From a virus, in IMG/VR virus record IMGVR_UViG_3300028025_002206, positions 1 to 35,199 of that record: 35,199 nucleotides of DNA; one strand, written 5' to 3'. Positions 17,394-26,420 of this stretch are shown here, in pieces (position 1 is the first letter of the stretch; every line of letters starts with the position of its first letter). A program made the translations under genes and the position numbers. Under the pieces are notes generated by a model, which saw only the letters and a program-made list of their open reading frames with translations, was not told where the DNA came from and made no database searches.

Positions 17394-20300
17394 TTATGAA
17401 TTATTTGTTGTAGTGGTGGTGGTAGTTGGAGAAGCACCACATGATGTACAAGTTCCAGCACCTAATGCTACATATGTAAGACCTTGTCTAATAAATCTTC
17501 TTACATTAGTTCCATCAGAAATCCAGAAATATCCATTGCTAACAACGTTAGCATCAAAGCATGTACGATTGATTCCTCCAGCAGTGATGTTTATACCAGT
17601 ACAACCACATAATGTAGCTGTTCCATTGTATGTTATTTGAAAATTATCACATCCAGGAATACCATCACAAGCTTCACTAGAACTAACTGCTGATAGTGAA
17701 TATATTGTAGCAGCAGTTGTTGTAGATGTAGTAGTGGTAGGAGCAATGGTTGTTGTACTAGTTGTTGTACTAGTAGAAGTAGATGTACTGGTACTTGTTG
17801 TTGTACTTGTACTAGTAGAGCTACTTGTTGTTGTAGTGGTTGTTGGAGCTATATACTTGATAGTTATTGTTCCAGATAATGTAACAGTTGATGGATAGCT
17901 ATTAGGAGTTACAATCAATTGCAAATAACCAAGAGCTGTGCTCGTTGTTATTGTAGCATTAGTAGCAGCACCTGTACTACTAACTATTGTTGCTACAACA
18001 TTAGGACTTGGATTAGGAGGAAGTCCTATCTTTAAAGCTCCTTGTGCAGCAGTTAATGTACCACTAGCATTTATAGCTGCACTAGTTGCACCTATAGCAA
18101 CATTAGTTGTTGGAAAGTGACCAGTTACAGAACTTGTATCAATCACTGTAAATGCCTTTTGTGATGTAGCATCAACTGCAATTCTAAACGATCCTGCAAA
18201 TGTTGCTCTTGGTACAGCAGTGGTTGTGCTAGTTGTTGTTGTGCTAGTGCTAGTGCTAGTGCTTGTTGTTGTACTAGTAGATGATGTGCTAGTGGTGGTT
18301 GTTGTAGTAGTCTCTCCAAAAGCTGTACCAGCCATATCACAATTAGGAGAAATATAAAGTGCTGTTCCTTCTAGATCACAATCAGGAGTGATGTTAATTG
18401 CATTACCCTCCATATTACAATCAGGAATATAAGTGGTAGTTGTTGTTGTGGTTGCTGGAACTTCTTGTACAGCAATAGCATGTAAATCACAACCAATGTT
18501 AAGTCCAGAATAGAAGAAGTTGTTCTCACCTATATACCAATTAGGTATATAGCTGTGGAAACTTGTCCAGCTCTTTGTATTCATATTAAATGAAAGAGTC
18601 CAAGACTTATTACAGAAATACTCTATATCTGTTAAATAGACTATCTCACGAATTACAACAGGACTAATGTTTTCATCATTCTGTGGTATTATTCTTTCTA
18701 CATAAAAATCATTTGCAACACTATCGTATTTAACGTTAGAGTTCTGAGGGATGTAATCCAACTTGGATATAATCACCCTATCATACTTACTGTCATACAC
18801 ACCATGTAGTCCTACACCATTAAAATGGTTATCTACAGGTACATTAGGGAAATATCTAAGAATTTCAAATGCTAGGTGATCTGTAAAAAATCTGTTTAGC
18901 CCTGAACCAAATCCTGACAAATCTTGTGCTTGGTTTCCTGCTATTAAGAACACCTGTCCTCTCTTAGCATCTACAGTGATTTGTCCTTGAGGTATCTTAA
19001 GAAGCATTTTGTTCTGAGCTCCTACATAACCAAGATCTGTTTCTGCAAAATCTATTGGAGGGGCACTTCTAAATAATGTATCATTACCTAAGTAGGCAGC
19101 TTGAGGATTGCTTGTTTCAACAGTGAGCATTGTATTATATAACAAGCTCTTGTTCTCAAACCTAGCCAAAACAGCTCTGTTCTGAATACCATCAAGTGAT
19201 ACTAATTTACCATAGTTCTGAGGGAAATCAAAGAAACTAATAGGACGATAGATTAACCAGCTATTGATTCTATTATCTGTAAAGCTTTGTTGTCTATCAG
19301 AATATATTGCCCTGAATGGGAAGTTAGTGTAACATTGATTACCATCCCAGTCTATAGGTAGATGAGAGAAGAAGTTTTCTTTATTCTGCTTAGAGAACGT
19401 TGTATTATAATAGTAGGTGTTATCCTGATTGATAGGAACAAAGCTTTGTTGTAACCAATTATCAGGAATACCTGTGCTCACGTGTGGGAAGAAGTCTCCT
19501 TCTCTATTATTGAATGCTTGACGAAGATCTACATTCACTGCTGTTTCACAATAGAATGTAGGAATACCATAAGCAAATAAATAAAAACTACCACCATAAT
19601 ATGTTCTTCCAGGACTACCTACAGCTTGACTATTAGGACAATCAAAGTTGTGAGCTTTAATTGATATAATATTTTTCATTTCTGCAGTTCCAGACGTTGC
19701 TGCATTTGTAGCTGTATAGTTAGATAGAATAGATCTAGCTGAGTGCCAGTATTTAGGATAGGCAACATTACCTATCTCATCATAGAATATATCTGAATCA
19801 TCAGGAGCTCCCACTCTATTATCAATAAAGAAAGGAAGCTTAGTTTTAAATGCAAAGCCGTTAATGAATGTATCTCCACCAAACACTATTCCAGTGGTTG
19901 CTGAAGTGGCTTCTAAACTTTGGAATCCTGTATCAATTGTTTCATAAGAATAAATTTGACCCCACTGGTTATTAGCTATATTCTTTAGAGATCCATAATA
20001 TGTTACAGTGGATATGTCAAACTGATTTTCTGGCTGAAGACAGTTATTCTTTTCAGAAATAGTATATCTTGATTTATCCTCAATAGCAGAGTTTGTTCCA
20101 CTACCTATTAATAAACTTGGTGTATCACTTGGATAAGGAAGGCTAGTTACAGAGTTTCCATCTCTAGCTTCAATTGTCTTTATATAAACAGATGATTCTC
20201 TGTCATAGTTATTGATATTGAGATCGTCTCCTACATTTTGTACACCAGGGATAAGGTATTGATATAAGCTAAGTTCTCTTTGTTTAACTCCTAAATTGTT

Positions 20301-22910
20301 ATCAATAGGTGCCCAATAGTTATATTTAGCTATTGAGTTATATGATTTAGCATAATTCTTTCTAGTGATACCATTTATGTAAATCTGCAAGTATGCCTGA
20401 TAGGCAGTGAACATTGCTGTCGAATTAAATGGATTAGTTATATTAGCAATAGCCTCACTAGATTTTAACGCATCTTCCTGTGCTTCTTTACTTATAAGCT
20501 TGTACATTGCGTTCTTAGTCACTTGTACAAAGTGAGCAGATCCAGCACCATATATTGCACTTTCAAGTTTTATAATGTTTCCCAAGAAAGGTTTTCCAAA
20601 AGATGTCTCTGGAGAATTAAATACAAATCTATAAGGAGATTTAGTATTATCAAACGCCTGCAACTGATCAATACTTACAGTACAGTTAGCAAGCCCTACA
20701 TGTTCAGTTTGAAGTGTCACTGTATATCTACCACTTCCTTCAATTTGTATAGGTTTTGTAATAGAATCAACTACACTGCAGTTTGGAGAAAGAAACCCAC
20801 CAGCAACCCAAATTGTAGTGGGTTCTTTAGCTGTTGGAGGAAAATATGAAAATCTATTACCAGCAGCAAATGCGTTTGAACATATTTGATATGTTCCATA
20901 ATTTGTTGCTGTTATACTACCATCACCTGGTAATGTCAGAGTGGGAAAACTAGTAGAGCATATATTAACTGTAGTTCCAGAAGTAGCAGCTAATGTTGTT
21001 TCTTCTGCTGTATCACAATTATAATAAGTGATTGTAGTGTTATTAGTTACAGTTATTTGATACTCTCTACATACAGCATCAAATGCATTATTTTCTGCAA
21101 GAAGAAATGGATCTGTTCTAAGATCATTATATGGATAGTTAGGGAAGTAATAAGATGTTCCTTCTCTTTCATACTCACCAAGGTTTCTAAGAATACCTTT
21201 TGCTATAATTGATGTATTTGTACTTCTGTTTCCTCTAACTATTTTAAATCCAACAACACTATCTTTTTGATCTCGTGTGAGATTAGATGTTTCTATAAAC
21301 TGATAAACTTGTTGCACATCTATCTTTACACCAATTGGGTAGATAGCAGCATTTTCCATCTTTAAATTTGTGTATGTACCATCATAAGCAATGGTTGGAA
21401 CACCACTTTCAAATATAGGACTTACAAGAACATCTGGAAACTTATGGTGTCTAATTGGTGTATTTGCAAGGTCTCCCCACACAGCATCATTACATGGATA
21501 GACATCTGTAGATTCCCAATAAGCAAATTCTCCATATTGATATGGAGTGGCATTACCAATAGAATTACCTACAGCAGACCCTATTACGGAACCTGTATTA
21601 TATATCTTCCAATAAGGAGCACTTGTTCCATCTCCTATGAAATCAGGATTAGTATCCTGTACATCTGGATAAAACTCATTAAAGTTTTTAGCTCTTCCAG
21701 GAATGTGAAACCCATCTGTTTGTTTACCATTATCTAAAAGAAACACTATCTCAAAAGCATACACCTCATCACGAAGATATCCTCTTAGATTTGTAGCGTT
21801 TATTGGATCAGCATAGTTTTCATCAGCAGGAAGAGTATATGTCTGCCAATTAAGTTTAATTTGATTTGCTATCTGTTGATAGTTAATCCTATCTATAGAT
21901 GTAATGTTATCCCAAACAAGTACATCTTGTACAGCTGTTAAGTCTTGAGCTATTTCATAATATGGAAACTTCTCAAATATATCATTAATAGTAAGTCTTA
22001 TTTGTGTTTGATTCTGACCACTATATGTTATCTGGTTAAAATTATCATCTATAAAGTATGTCCCTACAAGTTCTACAGATGTAATATCATTTACTGTTTT
22101 AATTACAGCGATGTTATAATAAGTAAAATATCCTGTAACATCTATATTATTGATATCCAATACAATAGATCTTCCTACAGGATAGTTAAAATCTGCTGTT
22201 GTATTAGTAGTGATGGCAATTGGTGTAGGATTAGTTACAGAATAATAAGATGTGTAAGCATCTCCTGCAGCATCACAATATTGTATAGAAAACTGATATG
22301 TACCAGCAGTAAGACTTCCACCATTAACAACATCTACAACTGTTAATTCAGGAATTGTAAAGTTAGGCTGAACCTTTAGTTTATTACAATCTAATTCTGG
22401 AATTGTCTCATTATCACAAACATTTGTTCCAGGTTTTATTTTATATGGAAGATTGTTAAGATCCATGAATCTACGTGGATTCAAACCATCTGTCCAATAA
22501 ATCTCTGTAGAACAGTTTGTAATCTTATGTACAGCTTTATGAATTGGGTAGTCTATATTAAAATTAAGACAAAGACCACTTATGTATGTATGATAGATAC
22601 AATCATTATTATCCATATATCCAATCTCACTAGCCCCTGTATCAGGATTAGTTAAAAAGAATATATGTTTGTTCTGTTCAACAATTGCATGAGTTCCTAT
22701 TAGATGATAGTTTGCAGGAAAATTCAAGCAAAGTTCATTCCCTGGCTCATTCTGATAGTTAACAGAGTTTGAGTCAAAGTTTTCTACAGCAGCATTAAGG
22801 GCATACGTAAGCTGACCTTTTTGAATTTGGTTCAGAGTTTGATCCATGTTCAAGCCAGTCCTAGCTACATTATTTTCTTGCTTTATATTTGATTCTTGTT
22901 GATCAGCCAT
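17394..22910 (-). CDS. Muzzle (stem) protein, with C-terminal adhesion modules on Thr/Ser linkers, 1,838 aa
   Basis: I start at the ATG at 22908-22910, two bases after the upstream stop; an in-frame TTG at 22931 would add seven residues inside the previous gene. The N-terminal body (about 1-1480) is a large beta-rich structural part containing YALNAAVENFDSNS, IGTHAIVEQNKHIFF and TEIYWTDGLNPRRFMDLNN. I recognise these as typical of the crAss-like stem/muzzle protein, which forms the distal short tail and was compared with P22 gp10. A modular C-terminus follows: Thr run (about 1487-1494), three 13-residue Cys repeats (PDCNMEGNAINIT type, about 1495-1533), Thr/Ser linker, beta module (about 1565-1687), a long Thr/Ser linker (to about 1736), a Cys-rich domain (about 1737-1826) and a terminal Thr tail. 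The body is longer than needed for host attachment alone; the modules probably face outward. Module ligands are unknown. Confidence 0.85.
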   Translation of the reverse strand: MADQQESNIKQENNVARTGLNMDQTLNQIQKGQLTYALNAAVENFDSNSVNYQNEPGNELCLNFPANYHLIGTHAIVEQNKHIFFLTNPDTGASEIGYMDNNDCIYHTYISGLCLNFNIDYPIHKAVHKITNCSTEIYWTDGLNPRRFMDLNNLPYKIKPGTNVCDNETIPELDCNKLKVQPNFTIPELTVVDVVNGGSLTAGTYQFSIQYCDAAGDAYTSYYSVTNPTPIAITTNTTADFNYPVGRSIVLDINNIDVTGYFTYYNIAVIKTVNDITSVELVGTYFIDDNFNQITYSGQNQTQIRLTINDIFEKFPYYEIAQDLTAVQDVLVWDNITSIDRINYQQIANQIKLNWQTYTLPADENYADPINATNLRGYLRDEVYAFEIVFLLDNGKQTDGFHIPGRAKNFNEFYPDVQDTNPDFIGDGTSAPYWKIYNTGSVIGSAVGNSIGNATPYQYGEFAYWESTDVYPCNDAVWGDLANTPIRHHKFPDVLVSPIFESGVPTIAYDGTYTNLKMENAAIYPIGVKIDVQQVYQFIETSNLTRDQKDSVVGFKIVRGNRSTNTSIIAKGILRNLGEYEREGTSYYFPNYPYNDLRTDPFLLAENNAFDAVCREYQITVTNNTTITYYNCDTAEETTLAATSGTTVNICSTSFPTLTLPGDGSITATNYGTYQICSNAFAAGNRFSYFPPTAKEPTTIWVAGGFLSPNCSVVDSITKPIQIEGSGRYTVTLQTEHVGLANCTVSIDQLQAFDNTKSPYRFVFNSPETSFGKPFLGNIIKLESAIYGAGSAHFVQVTKNAMYKLISKEAQEDALKSSEAIANITNPFNSTAMFTAYQAYLQIYINGITRKNYAKSYNSIAKYNYWAPIDNNLGVKQRELSLYQYLIPGVQNVGDDLNINNYDRESSVYIKTIEARDGNSVTSLPYPSDTPSLLIGSGTNSAIEDKSRYTISEKNNCLQPENQFDISTVTYYGSLKNIANNQWGQIYSYETIDTGFQSLEATSATTGIVFGGDTFINGFAFKTKLPFFIDNRVGAPDDSDIFYDEIGNVAYPKYWHSARSILSNYTATNAATSGTAEMKNIISIKAHNFDCPNSQAVGSPGRTYYGGSFYLFAYGIPTFYCETAVNVDLRQAFNNREGDFFPHVSTGIPDNWLQQSFVPINQDNTYYYNTTFSKQNKENFFSHLPIDWDGNQCYTNFPFRAIYSDRQQSFTDNRINSWLIYRPISFFDFPQNYGKLVSLDGIQNRAVLARFENKSLLYNTMLTVETSNPQAAYLGNDTLFRSAPPIDFAETDLGYVGAQNKMLLKIPQGQITVDAKRGQVFLIAGNQAQDLSGFGSGLNRFFTDHLAFEILRYFPNVPVDNHFNGVGLHGVYDSKYDRVIISKLDYIPQNSNVKYDSVANDFYVERIIPQNDENISPVVIREIVYLTDIEYFCNKSWTLSFNMNTKSWTSFHSYIPNWYIGENNFFYSGLNIGCDLHAIAVQEVPATTTTTTTYIPDCNMEGNAINITPDCDLEGTALYISPNCDMAGTAFGETTTTTTTSTSSTSTTTSTSTSTSTTTTSTTTAVPRATFAGSFRIAVDATSQKAFTVIDTSSVTGHFPTTNVAIGATSAAINASGTLTAAQGALKIGLPPNPSPNVVATIVSSTGAATNATITTSTALGYLQLIVTPNSYPSTVTLSGTITIKYIAPTTTTTTSSSTSTSTTTSTSTSTSTSTTTSTTTIAPTTTTSTTTAATIYSLSAVSSSEACDGIPGCDNFQITYNGTATLCGCTGINITAGGINRTCFDANVVSNGYFWISDGTNVRRFIRQGLTYVALGAGTCTSCGASPTTTTTTTNNS
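17712..17843. repeat. Low-complexity repeat encoding the last Thr/Ser linker of the muzzle protein
   Basis: Imperfect repeats of gttgta, ctagta and gatgta on the plus strand encode about 44 residues, nearly all Thr or Ser, broken by one Ile-Ala-Pro. It separates the beta module from the C-terminal Cys-rich domain. Confidence 0.8.
18218..18308. repeat. Low-complexity repeat encoding the middle Thr/Ser linker of the muzzle protein
   Basis: Imperfect repeats of gttgtt, gctagt and gtagta on the plus strand encode about 30 Thr/Ser residues between the Cys repeats and the beta module. The hexamer gctagt is repeated head to tail near 18241-18260. Confidence 0.8.
18309..18425 (-). repeat. Three tandem 39-bp repeats encoding 13-residue Cys motifs in the muzzle protein
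   Basis: The units are 18387-18425, 18348-18386 and 18309-18347, encoding PDCNMEGNAINIT, PDCDLEGTALYIS and PNCDMAGTAFGET. Pro1, Cys3, Gly7 and Ala9 are invariant. The DNA of the units has diverged while the protein pattern is kept, which suggests selection on the motif. Confidence 0.85.
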
Positions 22911-22912
22911 AG

Positions 22913-23890
22913 TTATCCATTTCTTCTCCAACCATACCTACTCACCCTGTTAGGGAGTTCGTACATATTGAATCTATTAAGGTCTTGTACAATTCTTCTT
23001 TGTTTAGTCCAAGCATCTTGCTTCTTGATTTCAATATCAGCCATGATAAATGCTTCTTCAGACAGTTGTTTATAATACATCAACTTCTGTTGAATCTGAT
23101 TAAATGTTTCATCATTGATTTGGTTAGATAGAGTTTCAAACACTTTGTATTTGATAAATGCTTCTACGTATTCTCTAATACGATAGTTATCAGGAAGCAT
23201 TTGATTTCCACCATTATCATATTCTGTAGAATAGAACACTAGGTGAACGATAGAATTTCTAAAGTTAGTAACAAACTTATTATCCCTTACATCAAATGAA
23301 TCAAAGGAGGCTGCTCCAGGAGTGAACTCATTGATAGAAGGAGCACGTTGTGCAAATTCACAGTTGTCTGTATATTCTAAACCACAGTTATTTCTTGCAG
23401 AAATATTACCTGGTTTAAGTAGATAGCTCTTTCTATAAGATCTAGACATCTGACCATTGGTCTTGTATACAGCTTGGATTAGTTCTGGTAGACAAGAATG
23501 TCCATCACAACCTGGTGTAACACAATCTAAGTTTGTACAAGGTTGTCCTCCTGATATAACAGGACTAACTTGTATTGTTGTAATGTCTGCAGCCTGAGAG
23601 TAGAATGAATTAGCTGTTTGATATGGTGTCTGTGGTATTTCTGCACACATCCACGCTTCTCTTACAGCAAAGAAATTGTCTGGAAGTCTTGCTTCAAAAT
23701 CACAAATGTCCAATGCAGTTTCTTGTATCTGATAAGAAGATCTACCTAGCTTATTCAAACATTTGTTTAAATAGGTAGGAAACATAAGATCGTCTACAGC
23801 TCCTGTATCAAAATAGCTTTTAAGCTCTTCCTTTACAGTGGAGTAGACAGGTTCAGGGCTTACGAAATTATATCTGTAATAGTAACTCAT
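22913..23890 (-). CDS. Tail ring / stabilisation protein (P22 gp4-like), 325 aa
   Basis: ATG at 23888-23890, five bases after the previous stop. The N-terminus (MSYYYRYNFVSPEPVYSTVK, ELKSYFDTGAVDDLMFPTYL, CLNKLGRSSYQI) and the later DNFFAVREAWMC and FEARLP are patterns I associate with the crAss-like tail stabilisation protein compared with P22 gp4, a head-to-tail ring protein. The middle part has several Cys (NLDCVTPGCDGHSCLPE), and the C-terminal half is helical (EAFIKYKVFETLSNQINDET, KKQDAWTKQRRIVQDL). It ends just before the muzzle gene, the expected partner of a ring protein. It should sit between the portal and the muzzle. Family call from memory of conserved stretches; its exact place in the stack of rings cannot be told from sequence. 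Confidence 0.75.
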   Translation of the reverse strand: MSYYYRYNFVSPEPVYSTVKEELKSYFDTGAVDDLMFPTYLNKCLNKLGRSSYQIQETALDICDFEARLPDNFFAVREAWMCAEIPQTPYQTANSFYSQAADITTIQVSPVISGGQPCTNLDCVTPGCDGHSCLPELIQAVYKTNGQMSRSYRKSYLLKPGNISARNNCGLEYTDNCEFAQRAPSINEFTPGAASFDSFDVRDNKFVTNFRNSIVHLVFYSTEYDNGGNQMLPDNYRIREYVEAFIKYKVFETLSNQINDETFNQIQQKLMYYKQLSEEAFIMADIEIKKQDAWTKQRRIVQDLNRFNMYELPNRVSRYGWRRNG

Positions 23891-23895
23891 TTATA

Positions 23896-24372
23896 TTATT
23901 TTTTCCATTCTTTATAGATATGTTGATATTTCTCATCAGTTTTTATGTAATGAGCTAGCATTCTTGATGTCACTCTTGATGGTTTGAAATACCAGAATTT
24001 GGTTCCTTTTATTCTTGCAGAGTCTTTAAACCAAACCCATCCAAAAAAATATCCTTCTGTGTGGTAGTTGAAATTGTATATTATCTTTCCTTTCTCTTTG
24101 GTTCTAGCCCAGTCTACAGGAAGATTGACAAACTCTTTGTCATCAATTCCTTTCATTTTCTTTCTCTTCTTCTTATTGATTGAGAACTCACCAAAACCAT
24201 ATGGGAGCTTTTCTTTATCGCCTGTCTCAAGAATGTAGTTTCTGAATGCCTCATTAAAACTATAAATAACATTCTTCCATTCGTCAAAGGTTAATTTGAT
24301 TTCAGAATGTTTCTTACAGAAGTTTTTGTAGTTGTCTTTGCTTGCAGATCTCCATTCTATCTTTGTCCTCAT
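23896..24372 (-). CDS. Conserved crAss-like neck/ring protein, 158 aa
   Basis: The ATG at 24370-24372 overlaps the upstream stop by one base (TAATG), implying coupled translation. The protein is basic and aromatic. Visible conserved stretches are LPYGFGEFSINKKKRKK, NLPVDWARTK, NFNYHTEGYFFGWVWFKD and KFWYFKPSRVTSRMLAHYI. I recall this arrangement (a Leu-Pro-x-Gly-x-Gly strand, an aromatic HTxGY strand and a basic C-terminal helix) from a small protein of crAss-like and other Bacteroidota phages encoded among the tail-ring genes. There is no catalytic motif or membrane segment. The position between two probable ring proteins supports a head-tail connector role. The structural role is inferred. 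Confidence 0.65.
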   Translation of the reverse strand: MRTKIEWRSASKDNYKNFCKKHSEIKLTFDEWKNVIYSFNEAFRNYILETGDKEKLPYGFGEFSINKKKRKKMKGIDDKEFVNLPVDWARTKEKGKIIYNFNYHTEGYFFGWVWFKDSARIKGTKFWYFKPSRVTSRMLAHYIKTDEKYQHIYKEWKK

Positions 24373-25097
24373 TATCTATTATTTGGTACATTTGGTGCTT
24401 GACCATCAAGACCATCTGCTGTAAGATCAGTTTTTGTAGCAAAATAAGTTGACATTAATTTTTTAGTTGTGAGTTCAAGTACTTGAGTTTGTAAATATCC
24501 AGGAAGACCATAAGGCTTATCCAAAGGATTCATACAAAAGTCCTCAGTTACAATGTTCTCACCACAACAGCACTCAGGATAGAGAAGATCATTCGGAACA
24601 TCCTCTTCAAACAAAGCAGATATTCTTATTGCTTTAAGAAGAGGATTACTTATATATAGATAACCTTCCATTATCCAATAATAAGACTCATTCTTTATAA
24701 TAGGAAGTTTGAGAAGATTTACATATCTATTGATTGTAATCTCCTTAAGTTTCTTTCCTTGACCACTCATTGCGTTTATAGAATAAACACCCTGGATAAT
24801 ATACTGATAGTTTCCTTCAGCTATGCGTGGAAGTTTAAATCTACTTCTAGCTATAGTACAAGGATCTACGTAATCACAACATTCTGAAATGGGCACCTCA
24901 ATCATTTCAAGGCATGGGAGTGTAGTAAAAAGAGTGTCTGTTGCCCAGAGCTTTCTGAGGTTAGTTTCTCTTTTTATAAGAAGTAAAGCATCGTTTCTAA
25001 TTTCAGAAGCAATCACCCTGTCAGTAATGAGAGAGTCAGTGGATAGCAATTTCTGCATACCACGCACGTCTGAAACTAATTTTCTTAATGTTGACAT
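24372..25097 (-). CDS. Conserved crAss-like neck/ring protein, 241 aa
   Basis: Start and stop both share a base with the neighbouring genes (TAATG at 25097 and at 24372). The helical N-terminus (LVSDVRGMQKLLSTDSLITD) precedes a beta-rich part with CCDYVDPCTIARSRFKLP and YINRYVNLLKLP-like strands. Next come YYWIMEGYLYISNPLLKAI, ALFEEDVPNDLLYPECCCGE and a C-terminal helix (LQTQVLELTTKKLMSTYF). Eight or so Cys residues are present, including CCC near residue 176. This pattern is familiar from crAss-like phages and from related Cellulophaga phages, where the gene lies just before the tail stabilisation gene. It probably forms one of the rings between portal and muzzle. Exact ring assignment is not possible from sequence alone. 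Confidence 0.65.
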   Translation of the reverse strand: MSTLRKLVSDVRGMQKLLSTDSLITDRVIASEIRNDALLLIKRETNLRKLWATDTLFTTLPCLEMIEVPISECCDYVDPCTIARSRFKLPRIAEGNYQYIIQGVYSINAMSGQGKKLKEITINRYVNLLKLPIIKNESYYWIMEGYLYISNPLLKAIRISALFEEDVPNDLLYPECCCGENIVTEDFCMNPLDKPYGLPGYLQTQVLELTTKKLMSTYFATKTDLTADGLDGQAPNVPNNR

Positions 25098-26347
25098 TAT
25101 AAATACTGTTTGAATATGTTTGTCATTCCTTTTTCAAAATCTATAAGGAATCCTGTAACTTCAGCTTTAGAACATGTATAACCATTCTTTTCATCCCAAG
25201 AACTCTTAGCATTAGAGAATGCTGGTATTTGATAGAATTTAATACCACCAAAGTCAAGACTCACTTCATGATGTTTATCACCTGTAAATATATAGAAGTT
25301 CTCATGTTCTGACCAATTCTCTCTATATTCAATTGGAAATATGCCAGCAAGTTTAGCTGGCTTCATAGCATCCCCATGATTGAACATCATTGCTGTCTCA
25401 CCAAAACTTATATACTTTCTATATTTAGGAGAGCAATCAAATCTCACCCTTTCGTTGTTCTTAAAATATGCATCTAACCAAGTGATCATATGCCATCCTA
25501 CAAACTCATCGTGATTACCTGCTACATAAATAACATTCACATTGTTTGTTTTCTCTAGCAATAGGGATATCATTTCGATCTCATGCTCACATATTCTTCT
25601 AAAAGATTCATGATATGTAAGGATGTTCTGCTGTGGAGTTCCTTTAGTTGTAGTTCCTGTGAACTCACTATTAAACTCATCAGATCCAATGATATAAAAA
25701 ACTTGGTCTATATAGTTAGATAGGTTTGCTTGATCAACAATAATCTCTACCTTCTCTACAATATTATCAAATCTATCATTAATATTATTGTCTCCATCTA
25801 TATCAAGCTTGTTTAAATGGGAATCTTGTTTATTTATAACTAGACAACCAATAGCTTTACCAGAATATCTAGGACCATTAACATAAGTTGATGTTGGTAA
25901 GTATTCTTTTAGAAACTCAACAAATGATTCTTGAAACACTTGTTCAGTAGTTTTCTTAGCCATCCAAGCCTTAACTTGCCAATGAGGAGTTTTACTGTTT
26001 CCCCAATAGTTCTGGACATATTTAGTTATTTCCCACTTCTCTGTATCAATCTTACATTTAGCTATTAATTCATCTAGAGATCTAATCTCTTCTGCAGAAT
26101 TGAAGATGATTTCTCCTGTACCCTTAGCAAGGTCTTCTTCATATTTAACCACTGCATCTTCAAGAGCATCAATGTAACTTGATGCCTCAGCTTCACTTCT
26201 AATTGATTCTTGACTGCCTTTAATCTCTTTTAGCAACTCACTCACTTCAGCTTCTGTAATTCCTAGTTTGTCTGCGTAAAACTTTTTACTTTTCTTCCAA
26301 CTAAGCAGCTGCTGGAGCTGATTTAGTAAGTGTTGATTTTCAGCCAT
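25097..26347 (-). CDS. Calcineurin-like metallophosphoesterase with N-terminal helix-turn-helix, 416 aa
   Basis: ATG at 26345-26347. Residues about 18-42 (KKFYADKLGITEAEVSELL) look like a helix-turn-helix. Residues about 165-416 carry the metallophosphoesterase motifs in order: D175-x-H177 (NKQDSHLNK), GSDEFN (D223, N226), GNHD (277-280), FNHGD (H324) and GDKHH (356-360). The last is usually GHxH; here the first metal-binding His is Asp. The family hydrolyses phosphodiesters or phosphomonoesters with two metal ions; the substrate is unknown, and DNA or a nucleotide are options given the N-terminal domain. It is the first gene of the second late unit, behind promoter P2, and its stop overlaps the first ring gene. 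Such a gene near tail genes is known in crAss-like phages. It may act in the cell and not in the virion. Confidence 0.85.
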   Translation of the reverse strand: MAENQHLLNQLQQLLSWKKSKKFYADKLGITEAEVSELLKEIKGSQESIRSEAEASSYIDALEDAVVKYEEDLAKGTGEIIFNSAEEIRSLDELIAKCKIDTEKWEITKYVQNYWGNSKTPHWQVKAWMAKKTTEQVFQESFVEFLKEYLPTSTYVNGPRYSGKAIGCLVINKQDSHLNKLDIDGDNNINDRFDNIVEKVEIIVDQANLSNYIDQVFYIIGSDEFNSEFTGTTTKGTPQQNILTYHESFRRICEHEIEMISLLLEKTNNVNVIYVAGNHDEFVGWHMITWLDAYFKNNERVRFDCSPKYRKYISFGETAMMFNHGDAMKPAKLAGIFPIEYRENWSEHENFYIFTGDKHHEVSLDFGGIKFYQIPAFSNAKSSWDEKNGYTCSKAEVTGFLIDFEKGMTNIFKQYL

Positions 26348-26374
26348 TTATGAAATAATTTAGTTAAATTGACG

Positions 26375-26406
26375 TAAAGGTATGAATTAATTTGATAACT
26401 CCCAAA
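26375..26406 (-). promoter_or_regulatory. Candidate promoter P2, Bacteroidota type
   Basis: On the minus strand TACCTTTA (26375-26382) matches seven of eight positions of TAnnTTTG, and TTTG (26403-26406) is an exact -33 box. The spacer is 20 bases. It lies 28 bases before the metallophosphoesterase ATG and just after a strong terminator, where a new transcript must start. Confidence 0.5.
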
Positions 26407-26420
26407 TTATTTTAATCTAT

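Noticed and set aside
16713-18216. Diversity-generating retroelement template/variable pair
   Set aside because: The two related modules differ at many kinds of positions and not mainly at adenines, and no reverse transcriptase is in the window.
17084-18310. CRISPR-like or satellite array
   Set aside because: The repeats are short, imperfect, in frame and encode Thr/Ser linkers; there are no regular unique spacers.
21945-22346. Plus-strand reading frame of 133 residues within the muzzle gene
   Set aside because: It is antisense to a well-supported gene, with Ile/Tyr/Cys-rich composition typical of a reversed AT-rich frame. The same holds for the other plus-strand frames.
22911-22931. TTG start seven residues upstream for the muzzle gene
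   Set aside because: An ATG lies two bases after the previous stop, with GGAGAAG a little upstream; the TTG is inside the previous gene.
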